Notes: generated by a model from the letters alone, not told the origin. Numbered from the stretch's first letter, positions 31,145 through 42,349 are shown. The stretch is DNA of 64,000 nt from Rosa chinensis (GCF_002994745.2 NC_037094.1:9386501-9450500), one strand, 5' to 3'. A program made the numbers and translations.

Positions 31145-32589
31145 GTCTCCCCTAATGATGGGAAGACTGTCTCATCAAAGTGACAATCCGCAAATCTAGC
31201 GGTAAATAGATCGCCTGTCAAGGGTTCTATATAGCGGATAATGGTGGGAGAGTCATATCCAGTATAAAGACCTAATCGTCTTTGAGGACCCATTTTGGTG
31301 CGCTGTGGCGGCGCAATTGGCACATAGACTGCACACCCGAATATTCGTAAGTGTGAGACATCGGGCTCATACCCAGTGACCATCTGGGAAGCAGAAAATG
31401 GTTGGGTGGCAGTGGGCCTCAGACGAATAAGCACAGCTGCGTGCAATATTGCATATCCCCAAGCAGAAATAGGGAGATTGGTGCGCATAACCAATGCTCG
31501 AGCAACCATTTGAAGTCTTTTAATGGCAGCTTCTGCGAGACCATTTTGGGTGTGTACATGAGGTACAGGGTGTTCAACCTCGATCCCAATGGACATGCAA
31601 TAATCATCAAAAGTTTTTGATGTAAACTCTCCATCATTGTCAAGACGAATTGACTTAATAGGATGATCAGGGTGGTGAGCCCTTAATTTAATGATCTGTG
31701 CTAGGAGTTTAGCAAATGCAGCATTTCTCGTGGATAATAGCATGACATGTGACCAGCGTGTCGATGCATCAACCAACACCATAAAATATCTAAATGGTCC
31801 GCAAGTTGGTTGAATAGGTCCACAAATATCACCTTGTATTCTTTGCAAGAATGGTATATTTTCTTTAGAGTCCTTTGCATAGGATGGTCTTGATCCTACC
31901 TTTGCTAAAGAGCAAGCCTTGCAAAACGAAAGATATGAAGTAGTTCTTTCGACCAATCTTTGGTTCGTACTTCTTTTCGTTTTGAAGAATGGATGTCCGT
32001 GTGAAGTTTTTAATATACGGAGCATCATATCACGACCTGGGTGACCTAAGCGGTCGTGCCATAGTCTATATGTGTCGGAATCCCATAAATTTTCATTCAT
32101 GACATGGTTGGATTCAATTACTCTGATAGTGGTTGCATATAATCCACTAGAGCGACACATAAGTCTCTCTAATACTCGTGTATTTCCGTAGTTATTAGAG
32201 GTAATGCAAAGGAACTCTTGTCCATTCTCACAATGTGTTTCCACATGAAGATCATTGGCTCTTATATCTTTAAAACTCAATAGGGTTCTTCCAGCCCTAG
32301 GAGCATATAGAGCTTCGATGATATTAATATTCGTGCCATTTGGCAACAAAAACTGAGCTGGTCCTCGACCATGAATCAATTGTGATGATCCTGCCATCGT
32401 AGTTATTGAAGATCGACTAGGCTTCATCCATAAAAATAATTGCCTGTGTCGTAATATAGTATGTGTGGTGCCACTATCAAGAAGGCATTCCATTTCTCCG
32501 GAAAACATACTGAAAAGAATAAAGTTCGGAATATTAACACATGTCCATGACATTGAATGCGATACTTTATTGATAAGGAAAATAACCAA
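31141..32589 (-). CDS. protease and integrase of element B
   Basis: An open frame of up to 482 residues. Near the start is the aspartic protease signature CLLDSGTTHTIL. Then come the GAG-pre-integrase zinc motif (HDRLGHPGRDMM followed by FCKACSLAK) and the integrase core with GDICGPI, LDNDGEF and NGLAEAAIKRL, keeping the acidic triad. It ends prematurely at SLGET because of a one-base loss in a G run. The start is uncertain; copia pol is usually translated as part of a gag-pol polyprotein. Confidence 0.85.
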   Translation of the reverse strand: MVIFLINKVSHSMSWTCVNIPNFILFSMFSGEMECLLDSGTTHTILRHRQLFLWMKPSRSSITTMAGSSQLIHGRGPAQFLLPNGTNINIIEALYAPRAGRTLLSFKDIRANDLHVETHCENGQEFLCITSNNYGNTRVLERLMCRSSGLYATTIRVIESNHVMNENLWDSDTYRLWHDRLGHPGRDMMLRILKTSHGHPFFKTKRSTNQRLVERTTSYLSFCKACSLAKVGSRPSYAKDSKENIPFLQRIQGDICGPIQPTCGPFRYFMVLVDASTRWSHVMLLSTRNAAFAKLLAQIIKLRAHHPDHPIKSIRLDNDGEFTSKTFDDYCMSIGIEVEHPVPHVHTQNGLAEAAIKRLQMVARALVMRTNLPISAWGYAILHAAVLIRLRPTATQPFSASQMVTGYEPDVSHLRIFGCAVYVPIAPPQRTKMGPQRRLGLYTGYDSPTIIRYIEPLTGDLFTARFADCHFDETVFPSLGET

Positions 32590-32852
32590 TGATTACATCA
32601 AGGTTTCCAAAGTCTATTCCAAAATACAATCAAACTTTATACAAATTGTAATTGCTCATTCCGTTTGGTAATTCCATTGAAATATGACCAGGGAAGTAGA
32701 GAGATGTTGGTGGAGCGAGGCTCGCTTAAATACCATGATCTCAATTACTTTCCTAGACATCATATTTCATTGGGTACGCCACATGAGAAAAAGTCAATAC
32801 AATTGTTATTGATTAAGGCACATTTGCCCTTGGAAAATAGAAAAGGACTATT

Positions 32853-34010
32853 CTAATCAAAGTCTGCTGCATCCTCGTGCATTTGTTCAGCTTTGAAGTC
32901 CTCTATTGTGAGATTGACATCTTCACTATCTTCATTTTCGGCAAGGTTGGATTCTTGCTCCCTGTTTTGCCTATACTCTTTGTAGCTTGCAGCTAGTTTA
33001 GTACTTGCATGGCATTGTTTGAACCAATGCTCGATTGATCCGCATCTATGACACACGTCATTATGGTTGCCTCCTTTCATTGGAGGTGCAGTTTGTCCAT
33101 GTTGTGGATATTCCCTAGGAGGGTTACTGCTACTACCATGTCTTATGATGCGACCTCCACGGCCCATATTGTTATTATATTCACCTCTCCCACGTGTGGA
33201 GTTACCACCACATGTGAAGTTGCCACGTGTGGAGTTACCACCACGTGTGAAGTTGCCACCACGAGTATCCGCTTTAAAGTTGCGGTTTCTCTCTTTATTG
33301 GGGTGGTTATATGGGCCCGTACGCCTTTCTTGTCCCCTATTTTTAGGGTATTGTTGCTTGTGCCCCTTTTTGGGTGCATTATAATTTTCCTCACGGACGC
33401 TCTTGGTTCCAATGGGCCTAGAATTATAATTCTTTACAAGGATGTTGTCGTGCTTTTCAGATACCGACAAAATATTAATAAGCTCATTAAACCTTGTAAT
33501 TCGTCCAGCATTGACTTCTGTGCGAAATTGCTTTGATATAACAATTGCTGAGACGGGAATGGTGGATAGAGTCTTCTCAAGTAGCTCATCTTCTGTGAGA
33601 GGCTTTCCACAGAACTTCAACATGGCTTTGAGTCGAAGAGCTTCCGAATTATATTCTGCAACAGACTTAAAGTCGGAGAAGCGTATATTATTCCACTGAA
33701 CCTTCAAGTCAGGGAGGAGGGTATCTTGGATATTACCAAAACGCTCTTCTAGCGCTACCCATAACTCTCGAGCATCTTTCATTGACATATACTCTAGTCT
33801 GAGAGCTTTATCCATATGGCGCCGCATCAAGATAATAGCTTGTGCATGCTTTGTAGGTGTTCTTTGGAACACAAGGCCTGGATCAGGAGCTTGAATTATG
33901 GGCAATATCCCCTTTGAAGTGAGGTGGTTCTCAACGTCGGTTACCCAACTATAGTATTCCGAACCCGTTGAGTCAAGCATTTGAAAGTCGAGTCTAGGTT
34001 CATTCGACAT
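32853..34010 (-). CDS. gag of element B
   Basis: About 385 residues from the MSNEPRLDFQ start at 34010, chosen over 34073 because the same start is visible in element P. The UBN2/Retrotran-gag-type capsid region includes HAQAIILMRRHMDKALRLEYM, DARELWVALEERFG and YNSEALRLKAMLKFCGKPLTEDELLEKTL. It is followed by a glycine/arginine/asparagine-rich stretch with TRGGNF-type repeats, then one CCHC zinc knuckle (CHRCGSIEHWFKQC). It is intact, unlike gag of element A, and ends with an acidic tail at a normal stop. Confidence 0.88.
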   Translation of the reverse strand: MSNEPRLDFQMLDSTGSEYYSWVTDVENHLTSKGILPIIQAPDPGLVFQRTPTKHAQAIILMRRHMDKALRLEYMSMKDARELWVALEERFGNIQDTLLPDLKVQWNNIRFSDFKSVAEYNSEALRLKAMLKFCGKPLTEDELLEKTLSTIPVSAIVISKQFRTEVNAGRITRFNELINILSVSEKHDNILVKNYNSRPIGTKSVREENYNAPKKGHKQQYPKNRGQERRTGPYNHPNKERNRNFKADTRGGNFTRGGNSTRGNFTCGGNSTRGRGEYNNNMGRGGRIIRHGSSSNPPREYPQHGQTAPPMKGGNHNDVCHRCGSIEHWFKQCHASTKLAASYKEYRQNREQESNLAENEDSEDVNLTIEDFKAEQMHEDAADFD

Positions 34011-34104
34011 CCTGAAGATAAGAGAAGATATATTAGTTTTGGAGTTCAAAACTTCCACGAAATCTAAAATCAATAATCTTTAGATCAAAACAATGATGTT
34101 TTGT

Positions 34105-34170
34105 GGACACTCTTAGTCCAAATATTATGAACACTCTTAGTTCATAATTACGAACGCTCTTAGTTCGTTT
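34105..34170 (-). repeat. leader motif of element B shared with element A
   Basis: Three spaced copies close to ACTAAGAG(T/C)GTTCGTA on the minus strand lie immediately upstream of gag, matching the array in the leader of element A. Confidence 0.65.
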
Positions 34171-34289
34171 AGCGTGAATTTCTTCGAATTCCGCTTTTGA
34201 TTGTAAGTTCCCGAGAAAAATAAAGAGAAGAAGAATAGAGTAAAAACTCAAAAGCGGGAACTTTTAGTAAATAATACCTTGGAATAATA

Positions 34290-34760
34290 TTGCCGGAAGT
34301 TGTCCAAAAGTTGCCGGAAAAGTTGTCGGAAAGTTGCCGGAAAAGTCGCCGGAAAGTTGTCCGAAAAGTTGTCGGAAAAGTTGTCCGAAAGTCGCCGGAA
34401 AAGTTGCCGGAAAAGTCGTCGGAAAGTTGCCGGAAAAGTTGTCGACAGATGTGTCGACAGCTGCTCGGCAGGAGCTCGGCAGCTGCTGCGCAGCTGCTCG
34501 ACAGATGGCCTGCAGGTGGCTCGGCAGCTGCTGCGCAGGGCCTAGGCAGGTGCTCGGCAGGTGGCTCGGCAGCTGCTGCGCAGGGCTTCGGCAGGTGCTC
34601 GGCAGCTGCTGCGCAGGGCTTCGGCAGGTGCTCGGCAGCTGCTGCGCAGGGCTTCGGCAGGTGCTCGGCAGCTGCTGCGCAGGGCTTCGGCAGGTGCTCG
34701 GCAGCTGCTGCGCAGGGCTTCGGCAGGGGCTTTCGGCAGGTCTCGGCAGCACTTCGACAG
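34290..34760 (-). repeat. GC-rich tandem array in the leader of element B
   Basis: Two blocks. 34290-34445 is a set of 11-13 bp units close to GTTGCCGGAAAA. 34475-34740 is built on a 33-bp unit (GCTCGGCAGCTGCTGCGCAG plus GGCTTCGGCAGGT), with about five regular copies and degenerate ones on the left. Because 33 is divisible by 3, all frames stay open and produce misleading ORFs. It lies between the 5' LTR and gag, where packaging or translation signals are expected. Confidence 0.85.
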
Positions 34761-34969
34761 CGGTTCAGCAGCGGTTCGATTTTTCCGGTGGCCGGTTCAG
34801 GCTGTTTCCGGCCGGTTCTGGGGGTTCTGAAACCGGTTCTGAGCTTCTTGAATCAAGGGCTTTGATATGAGCTAGGGTTTGGAGGTTTTTTGCAAGTTTG
34901 AAAAAATGACTTCGATCGGATTATGAACTACCTCTCCTCTTTTCAATTTCGATTCTAATTCTAGAGCAA

Positions 34970-34985
34970 TTTCGTGCTGATAACG
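34970..34985 (-). promoter_or_regulatory. putative primer-binding site of element B
   Basis: Minus-strand CGTTATCAGCACGAAA lies directly inside the 5' LTR and shares CGTTATCAGCACGA with element A. Confidence 0.55.
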
Positions 34986-35334
34986 TGTTTGAGGACAAGT
35001 ATGAAATGATAAACAGAGAGAGAGAGTAATGTTTCTGTGAGAATAGAGATTCAAGTGTGTTTATTCATCTCACACAAAGAGGTATTTATAGGAGTATTTT
35101 ACAAGTGTGAATGCTCAAAGAGTAACTCAACTTGATAACCTCTACATTTACAGCTGCAGCTCCACATGGTGGCTGTGATGATGATAAATTGCCATGCTTG
35201 TTGCCCTTTGGCATAAAGCTTGTCACACAAGTCACAATACCTATATTATACACTCAAGTACCTATTTGTATACATGATATAGACATTTATACTATGACTC
35301 ATGTTTATACATGTGAATCAGATATACTACAACA
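34986..35334 (-). repeat. 5' LTR of element B (349 bp)
   Basis: Carries a minus-strand CTCCTATAAATACC core promoter-like site (around 35085-35100). It is followed on the plus strand by the AAAAC target duplication at 35335-35339 and then by the upstream region of PAP copy 3. Confidence 0.92.
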
Positions 35335-35595
35335 AAAACCATATTTTACTCGTTTTCAAAAACATGGCTACAATATATGCCCACGTGGAAAAAGAAATCA
35401 TAAACGTAGCAAGAACACATGCACATACAGACACAAGTTCTCGATCCCTTCCCTTCAAACTTTCTCTTGAAAATCAGGGAGAGGGTCTTCAAATTCATGC
35501 TGGTTTCTCTCCCTGATTCTCATCTAACTAATCTTTAGCACGCATTGAAATTCCAGATTCAAGTTTATCGTGGTGTGCCAAACATCAAAGCTTCA

Positions 35596-35610
35596 TATAT
35601 ATATATATAT
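35596..35610 (+). promoter_or_regulatory. TATA-rich site upstream of PAP copy 3
   Basis: A run of TATATATATA lies about 105 bases before the ATG at 35713 and about 260 bases to the right of the element B insertion. Confidence 0.4.
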
Positions 35611-35712
35611 TCTCTGAATATAACTGACATCAATTTTGGGATCAGTTCCTCATTGAATGATACTAATACCCAGGAGTTCTGGTTAACTCCATTCATTGTG
35701 TTCAAGACACCT

Positions 35713-38700
35713 ATGGAGCAAATATTTCGACTTTTCACAATTCTGGTGATTTTGGGCTCCACCCATTTGGGCTCAGATTGTGCTCAAATCTATGGAGACC
35801 AGCCACTCGCCAAGATTAACATTCGGAAAACCACTCTCGCCATTCATGAGTCGGCCTCCATTAGAGCCTACCCTTCTGTTCTTGGCATACAGGTAAAACA
35901 ATTTTGCTATCATTTGCTTTCATAAGTTTACAGTCTATTTTATGAAATAGTGAATTGGGTTTCTGTGTGTGATTGGAATTCATCATGTGACTAAAACAAT
36001 GGAAGTGAATGTAAATGGTAAATGTGGGTATGTTGATATTACTTATCTAATCTTGCATGTATTTGACTATTGTATGTACACTGATAGTCAACTCTTTTTT
36101 ACAGGTGATCACTCTTTAATCTTTGAATGGTGTGGTTGAGTGGGTCTGACTATTTAAAATGCATGATTTTTTTGCAGTTTGAATTCATTTCGCTTGTGTG
36201 CATTAATCATATTGTTAAAGAGTTTGATGATTTGTGTTCTGATTGATACGATCCCACAGGGTGAGGATACAGATTGGGTGACTGTGGATCTCAAGTACCC
36301 TGATGCTTCTGATAATGACTGGGTTGGAGTTTTTTCTCCTGGAAGACTCAAGTAAAGTTCATGCTTTTAGAAATATTATATTCAATAATAGTTGAGGACC
36401 AAGAACTTTGATTACTGATAAATTTAGTGTAGGAAAATATTGGTTTGTTTACTGAAAAGTGAGGTAATCATGTTTAATATAACAGTGCATCACAGTGCCC
36501 ACCAGTAGATGGTCAAAGAGAACAAACTCCATATATATGCACTGCTCCTATAAAGGTGTGTAGTTGTAGTTTGGACTGATGAGATTAAATTAACAGATTA
36601 AAAGAATTGATTGGAACTTGTCTAACCTTTGTTTTGCATCACCTGTATTTCAGTACAAATATGCAAAACAAGACAATCCAGGTTATACAAAGACCGGCAA
36701 TGCAACTTTGAAGTTTCAGCTTATAAATCAGCGAGCAGATTTCTCTTTTGCATTATTTTCAGGCGGATTGTCAAATGTACGAGATTCTTTCTTCTGCTTG
36801 GTGCTTATCACTTCTATCTCATAGTTAAAGCATACCACCTCTGGTTATATTTTCAGTTAGTTGACTTTTAAGATTAATGTTATATTTACTCACTCAATAC
36901 TTGAACATGGCAGCCAAAATTGGTGGCAATTTCAAATTTCTTGACATTTGCCAATCCTAAAGCGCCTGTTTATCCACGTCTGGCTCAAGGGAAGTCTTGG
37001 AATGAAGTGAGTTTTATCTTGAATTGATCGTTCCCTCTGTTTCATCTTATGGTCATTTGATTACTGGGCATGGATCTTCTTTTAAACTCTAGATATTAGC
37101 TTGTTTACTGTTATTTTATTGATAAGCATCCTTGCATTACAATTGATGTGATTATTCATGTTTCTTACTAGTTTCTGTGATAGTCAGTTTTCATGAGCCT
37201 TGAGACTTCATATCTTTTTGTTTCCTCTTGTTCATGTTGCATATCATCTAAGGACATCATTTTGCTTTCACTAAATATTTTGATATTTTCGTAGATGACA
37301 GTAACTTGGACTAGTGGCTACGGCGTAGGCGAAGCTGTTCCATTTGTTGAGTGGGGTATGAAGGGAGATATTCGAAAGCGATCTGCAGCTGCAACATTGA
37401 CATTTGATCAGAACAGCTTGTGTGGTATGATTCATTTTATATATTTAGGATCTCATCACATTGCATTAACTGTGACTTCCTATTTTGATGTTGAAATGAT
37501 AACAATGTGATGGCACATTGATGGGTAGCTAAGCCATGTTGCATGCTGAGGTTTTTATCTTCTCACCTTTAGGTTCACCTGCAAGGACAGTTGGGTGGCG
37601 CGATCCAGGTTTCATACACACAAGTTTCCTGAACAACTTGTGGCCAAACACATTGTATGTAGAGAAGAACTTTTCTCTTTTTTGGTATCTGGTATCTTCT
37701 TTAAAAGTGTAGTTAAAGTATTAATTATCTGTCCTTACTGTTAATATGGTGGATTTTCAGGTACACCTATAGGATGGGTCATCGTTACTTGGATGGTCAG
37801 TATATTTGGAGCAAGGTCTACTCATTCAAATCATCTCCATATCCTGGACAAGATTCCTTGCAGCGCGTTGTAATATTTGGTGACATGGGAAAGGTAAATA
37901 GATGACACCCAACAAAGCATAGGAACACGTACTGTATATATTGGTTCTACGGAGGAGAAAAAGATTTTGAACCTTGTCCTTTACTAGTTTCATATATCTC
38001 CTTTCTGTGAGGTTGTTTTACAATCACTTGTTAGGGGTTTTAGGCTTTCTATCCTTTCACTGCAACAATATTCGAGTACGTTGAGTTTTGTGTGTGATAT
38101 TCATGTTTCTCCTCATATCTTTCAGGCAGAGCGTGATGGTTCAAATGAGTACAGTGATTATCAACCTGGTGCTCTGAACACTACAGATCAAGTCATCAGT
38201 GACTTGAACAACATTGACATAGTTTTTCATATAGGAGATCTATCATATGCAAATGGCTATATTTCACAATGGGACCAATTCACAGCACAGGTGGAGCCCA
38301 TTGCATCAACTGTTCCATATATGGTTGGCAGGTTTGTGTAAATGTCCATTACATGTTTCTTTCGAGTTGCAAATTACATATGAAGTACTGCTTTATAATC
38401 TCAGTTGGTAAAATATTTACTTTGTGGCTTCAGTGGTAATCATGAACGTGATTGGCCTGATTCGGGGTCCTATTACAACGGAATGGATTCAGGTGGAGAA
38501 TGTGGTGTGCTTGGTGAGACCATGTTTTACGTTCCAGCTCACAACCGAGCTAAATATTGGTAATTTTCACAAGCGCATTTTAGTATTTGTCTGCTGATTT
38601 GGGTTTCATTATTTTTGTTGGATATAGGATAATAACCTGATCAAACAAATTACTTGGATCTCTGTTTTCTCTGCTGTTTTCTGTAGATAATGTCTTCTGT

Positions 38701-39490
38701 TGTTAAGATTGTGTTCCGCGGGATTTTTGTAAGCTTTTTTGATACACGTACAGGTACTCTACAGATTATGGATTGTTTCACTTCTGTATAGCTGACACAG
38801 AACATGACTGGAGGGAGGGAACAGAGCAGTACAAGTTCATTGAGAATTGCCTTGCATCCGTGGATAGACAAAAGCAACCTTGGTTGATCTTTGCAGGTCA
38901 TCGTGTCCTTGGTTATACATCTGACAAATGGTATAGTCAAGGGGGCGCATTTGAAGAGCCTATGGGAAGGGAAAGCTTGCAGAAACTTTGGCAGAAGTAC
39001 AAGGTAGACATCGCATTTTATGGCCATGTCCATAACTATGAAAGGACATGCCCCATCTATGAGGTACGAATTTTTTAGCTTGAAAATCTCAGTTTCAACT
39101 TTCAATTCCTAGACTATGATTCAGAGGTGAATTTCATGTCTAATGGAGTGATTTTCTTTTTCCCACTGTGTTGTGGTGTTGTAGAACCAATGCGTATCTT
39201 CAGAAAGATCTCACTACTCTGGGAAATTTAATGGAACAATCCATGTTGTTGTTGGAGGAGCCGGAAGCCACTTATCTGACTTCAGCCAACAACAACCAGG
39301 TTGGAGTCTCTACAGAGATCATGACTGGGGATTTGTAAAATTGACTGCATTCAATCACACATCCCTCCTCTTTGAGTACAAGAAAAGCAGCGACGGGAAG
39401 GTTTACGATTCCTTCACCATATCAAGGGACTACACAGATGTATTGGCTTGTGTTCACGACAGTTGCGAACCAACGACAGCAGCATTTTAG
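35713..39490 (+). CDS. purple acid phosphatase, PAP27/PAP24-like, tandem copy 3
   Basis: Twelve exons: 35713-35892, 36260-36351, 36486-36555, 36654-36776, 36914-37006, 37295-37424, 37573-37654, 37761-37893, 38126-38331, 38434-38559, 38754-39063, 39185-39490. They total 1851 bp, giving 616 aa, with GT-AG borders. A hydrophobic signal peptide (FRLFTILVILGSTHLG) precedes the mature region. Metal motifs are GDMG (297-300), GDLSY (338-342), GNHERDWP (371-378), AGHR (H461) and GHVH (502-505); all ligands are kept. Unlike copies 1 and 2 it retains the WP after GNHERD and an intron (39064-39184) before NQC. Exon 3 is 70 bp against 64 bp in the others. It is likely closest to the ancestral copy. The start was chosen as the first ATG giving a signal peptide; an open frame continues upstream to about 35545 but has no such support. 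Element B lies 374 bp upstream. Confidence 0.9.
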
Positions 39491-40070
39491 AATTAGTACC
39501 CTACCCTATATTCAGATTCTTTCTGTTTGTAGAAGGCAGCTGCATATATAAATTTCAACAGGATATATCATGCATATTTGTCTACTCCATGCTCACTATT
39601 GACGAGATGTAATTACCAATTGGGGTATTATTTATCCATCGGTTCAGAATAAGATATGGATCATGCTTCATTCTAATTGGGATATATTATTGCTTACTTT
39701 ACAGTGGTCATTTCCCTTCTGTTGAAAATTGAACTTCATACATGCTGTCCAGGATAACCACCCAAACAACCAGACTAATGTGTCTTGCTTAACAAGGTGA
39801 TGGGGATGATGAGATAAAAGGTTGAAATCTTCATAGAAGTAACATAAATATATAGAAGTAGAGGCAAACGTTACAATAATTTGTTAAATTGTCCGAGTAT
39901 ACATAAATTAAGCATCGGATTCCATAGATTGAGCTTGCACCAGACGACTTGTCCCTGTATCAAACCACAACTCTCAGACTTTGTATGTATGCCAGTTCTA
40001 GAGGGCTTCACGAGCATTTAACAACAAGGTGTGATGCCAGCAGACAGTAATATGTCTGCCCAACTGATTA
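39491..40070. other. convergent spacer between PAP copy 3 and the snurportin gene
   Basis: Holds the 3' untranslated regions of both convergent genes. No ORF or repeat of note is seen. Confidence 0.6.
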
Positions 40071-42066
40071 TCAAACAGCCATCTCAACGTCAAGTGTATC
40101 TGCTTCATCATCTGATGAGCTAATTGATGCAACAAGATCATCAATTCTCAGGGGAGATCCTCGAGCCATACTCTGAAACATAATCTGCATGGTTATAGTC
40201 CAAAGAGATTGTCAGTATCAAAAAGAGTAACATTTAAGATTAAGAAAGAATGAATTGCACCAACAATTGTGAAGTGTGTACATATCTACAAACCTTGGAG
40301 TAAGTATCTGCAAATGCGCGTGCTCGGTTGGACGTGCCAACGTAGTGTAAATCAGCCCTCTCAAGCTTCCCATCCACAATGGTCAATCCTCCATCACCAA
40401 TAGCAAAACGAAGAAGACATCCACTCTGCAATCCTGACTGAAAATAAAATAAAAGTCAATATAAAGGTCAGAGAGAAGACAAGGAATGAGGAAAGAAAAT
40501 CTTCAAAATGTCCAGGCTCCAAACTGACACTTTAGTCTTTAGAGGGTTGAGAACACTCGGTAGTGCCAGCAAGTAAGCTAGTAAGCTGATTTGGCTCACA
40601 AGCACTTACTAGGTGCAGAAATACATGAAATTTAGTATTGGAAAAGAATGATATCTTAGAATATACAGAATTTGTTAACAATAAGCAATACCTGTTGTAT
40701 AAAATCCAAATTTAAGCAACTAAACACAACTGGAGGATCATCCGATGTAGTCACTTTCCCATCATCTTGCAGCTCCAAAACTACCTAATCATACGAAACA
40801 CAAGCGTGAAATAGAGTCAGCCAACCACAATGCAAAACAAGTGTCCAACCAACAAATAGACCAAATATAAACCAAGTCTTCTTAGCGCATTCACACACTG
40901 ACAATTACCTGCTGATGGCTTGGGACCTGTCCCTTGCTATCTGTATCAATAACATACTGACTGCAATGCTCATCCTTCCACACCAACGCCAGTGGTGTAT
41001 TTCCCGGTTGATAATGTGCATGCCTAAAGACAACAACAATTTTACATATTAGACACAAAGAATGTAAGCCACCAATAGTATAAAATCTGAAACACACAAA
41101 CTTTCAGCTAGTATCAATTTCAGCTTACTTGTTATAAAACAGTATACCATCCTTTATGAAAGGCACCTCTCCGGCATAGGCATTGTGTAGACCAGCCAGA
41201 TCGCAGCGAGACCACGGAACCAGGCTGAACCTATACTTATGATAATACGATGGAGGATCACAAGCTTTGGTCTCAGCCAGTTTCTCTTTCAACCAAGTAA
41301 ACCTAAATTCAGTACTGCAGTTATAATAAGAGTAATTCTTCCAGCACACCATGTCAATCACGTAGTAAGTCTGGTCCATCTGCATTCATCAACAAACCAG
41401 CTAGACATTTCAACAAACACTTGGTGTGCAAAGCAATAGCAACAAGTAGTAGTAACCAGGCACAATGATCAAAGCTAATTTTTACCTCGTGAAATATACA
41501 GTCGAGTATGGAATACGACGGAGGACCCGACCCGTCTCGGTTCCGGGACCCGTGGGGCAGCGCCGACGGGAAACGGTGCAGAACGGTGCCGTTTCGTTGC
41601 CTACTGATCGTCGTTCCGTCGGATGAGACCACGAAGCATCGCCTCCCTGCTGGCCTCGGAAGCACATACCTAAATTCAGAGAGACGAAAATTCAAAACCG
41701 ATTCATAAAAAGTAGTTCGAAATTTTAAGATAGGAAAATTCAAACTGACCAGTCATGGGGGAGGCGATGAGGGACGTCGATCATCCACTCCGGGAGCATG
41801 AGCTGCTTCGCGAACCACTTCCGCGCCGCCGGGCCTTTCAGCTTCGACGCGTCGCGGAGGTCGTAGTCAGTGGAGGAACTGGGCTCGGGTTCGGGATCCG
41901 AGGGTTGTTGTTCCGGCGGGAGGGAGAGGAGCGTGGAGGCTAAGCGCCGCGCTTGGAGCTCGGCGTCGCGGCTCTGCTCTTGGCGCTTCAGCGAAAGCTC
42001 TCTCCGCCTCTGCTGGTCTGAGAGCTGCGGCCGTTTGTACGGACGGCGGAGATCGGAGGGTGCCAT
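40071..42066 (-). CDS. SNUPN: snurportin-1 homologue
   Basis: Seven exons in coding order: 42066-41750, 41669-41486, 41379-41129, 41023-40909, 40784-40692, 40437-40294, 40184-40071. They total 1218 bp, giving 405 aa, and all junctions are GT-AG. Snurportin-1 is the import adaptor that binds the trimethyl-guanosine cap of spliceosomal snRNAs and hands the snRNP to importin beta. The N terminus has a basic importin-beta-binding-like stretch (RRPYKRPQLSDQQRRRELSL). The middle and C-terminal regions match the cap-binding domain (RPAGRRCFVVSSDG, SILDCIFHE, MDQTYYVIDMVCW, and a WLKEKL block). An acidic serine-rich tail ends the protein. It is longer than the human protein (about 360 aa) owing to the N-terminal and C-terminal parts. 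Start at 42066 was chosen over an in-frame ATG at 42114 because homology begins there. It is convergent with PAP copy 3. Confidence 0.88.
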
Positions 42067-42349
42067 TGTTGTGTCGATCGTCGTCAGTTGGGATTTGAGT
42101 TGTAATAGATTCAAAAAGAGGCCGCGGAGGGCGGAAATACAAATAATGAAAAGTTCAGGGGCTTAGATGCAATTGTTTTGAACGAAACGACGGTACTCGA
42201 TGACGTTTTAACTAAAATTCCTTCTCCTAAAAAACTGAACACACCTAATTCCGGTGGGAAGAGTCTTCTCCTAGTTGATTTAGGAACAAACATTCAAAAC
42301 ATTTGATATTCGTTCTGAGCTGCTCTCAGAACTCTGTCGAAATTGACTG
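42067..42349. other. upstream region of the snurportin gene
   Basis: GC-moderate 5' region with no obvious TATA box. No other gene is seen. Confidence 0.5.

Larger units (their letters stand above)
19495..35334 (-). mobile_element. Ty1/copia-type LTR retrotransposon, split by a nested element (element B)
   Basis: The LTRs are 349 bp (19495-19843 and 34986-35334) and differ at one position that I can see. The polypurine tract is at 19844-19853 and the primer-binding-like site at about 34970-34985, so the element reads on the minus strand. Removing nested element C (21941-30694, counting one target duplication) leaves about 7.1 kb, a normal copia length. Gag is complete. Pol is broken by a one-base loss in a G run after the integrase (near 31150) and by element C. 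The element sits between PAP copy 2 and PAP copy 3; its right LTR ends 374 bp before the copy 3 start codon. Confidence 0.93.

Noticed and set aside
34290..34870. Overlapping ORFs of 80-190 codons on both strands with RRASAGARQLL-type repeats
   Set aside because: Products of the 33-bp tandem repeat, which keeps every frame open. They lie in the untranslated leader of element B.
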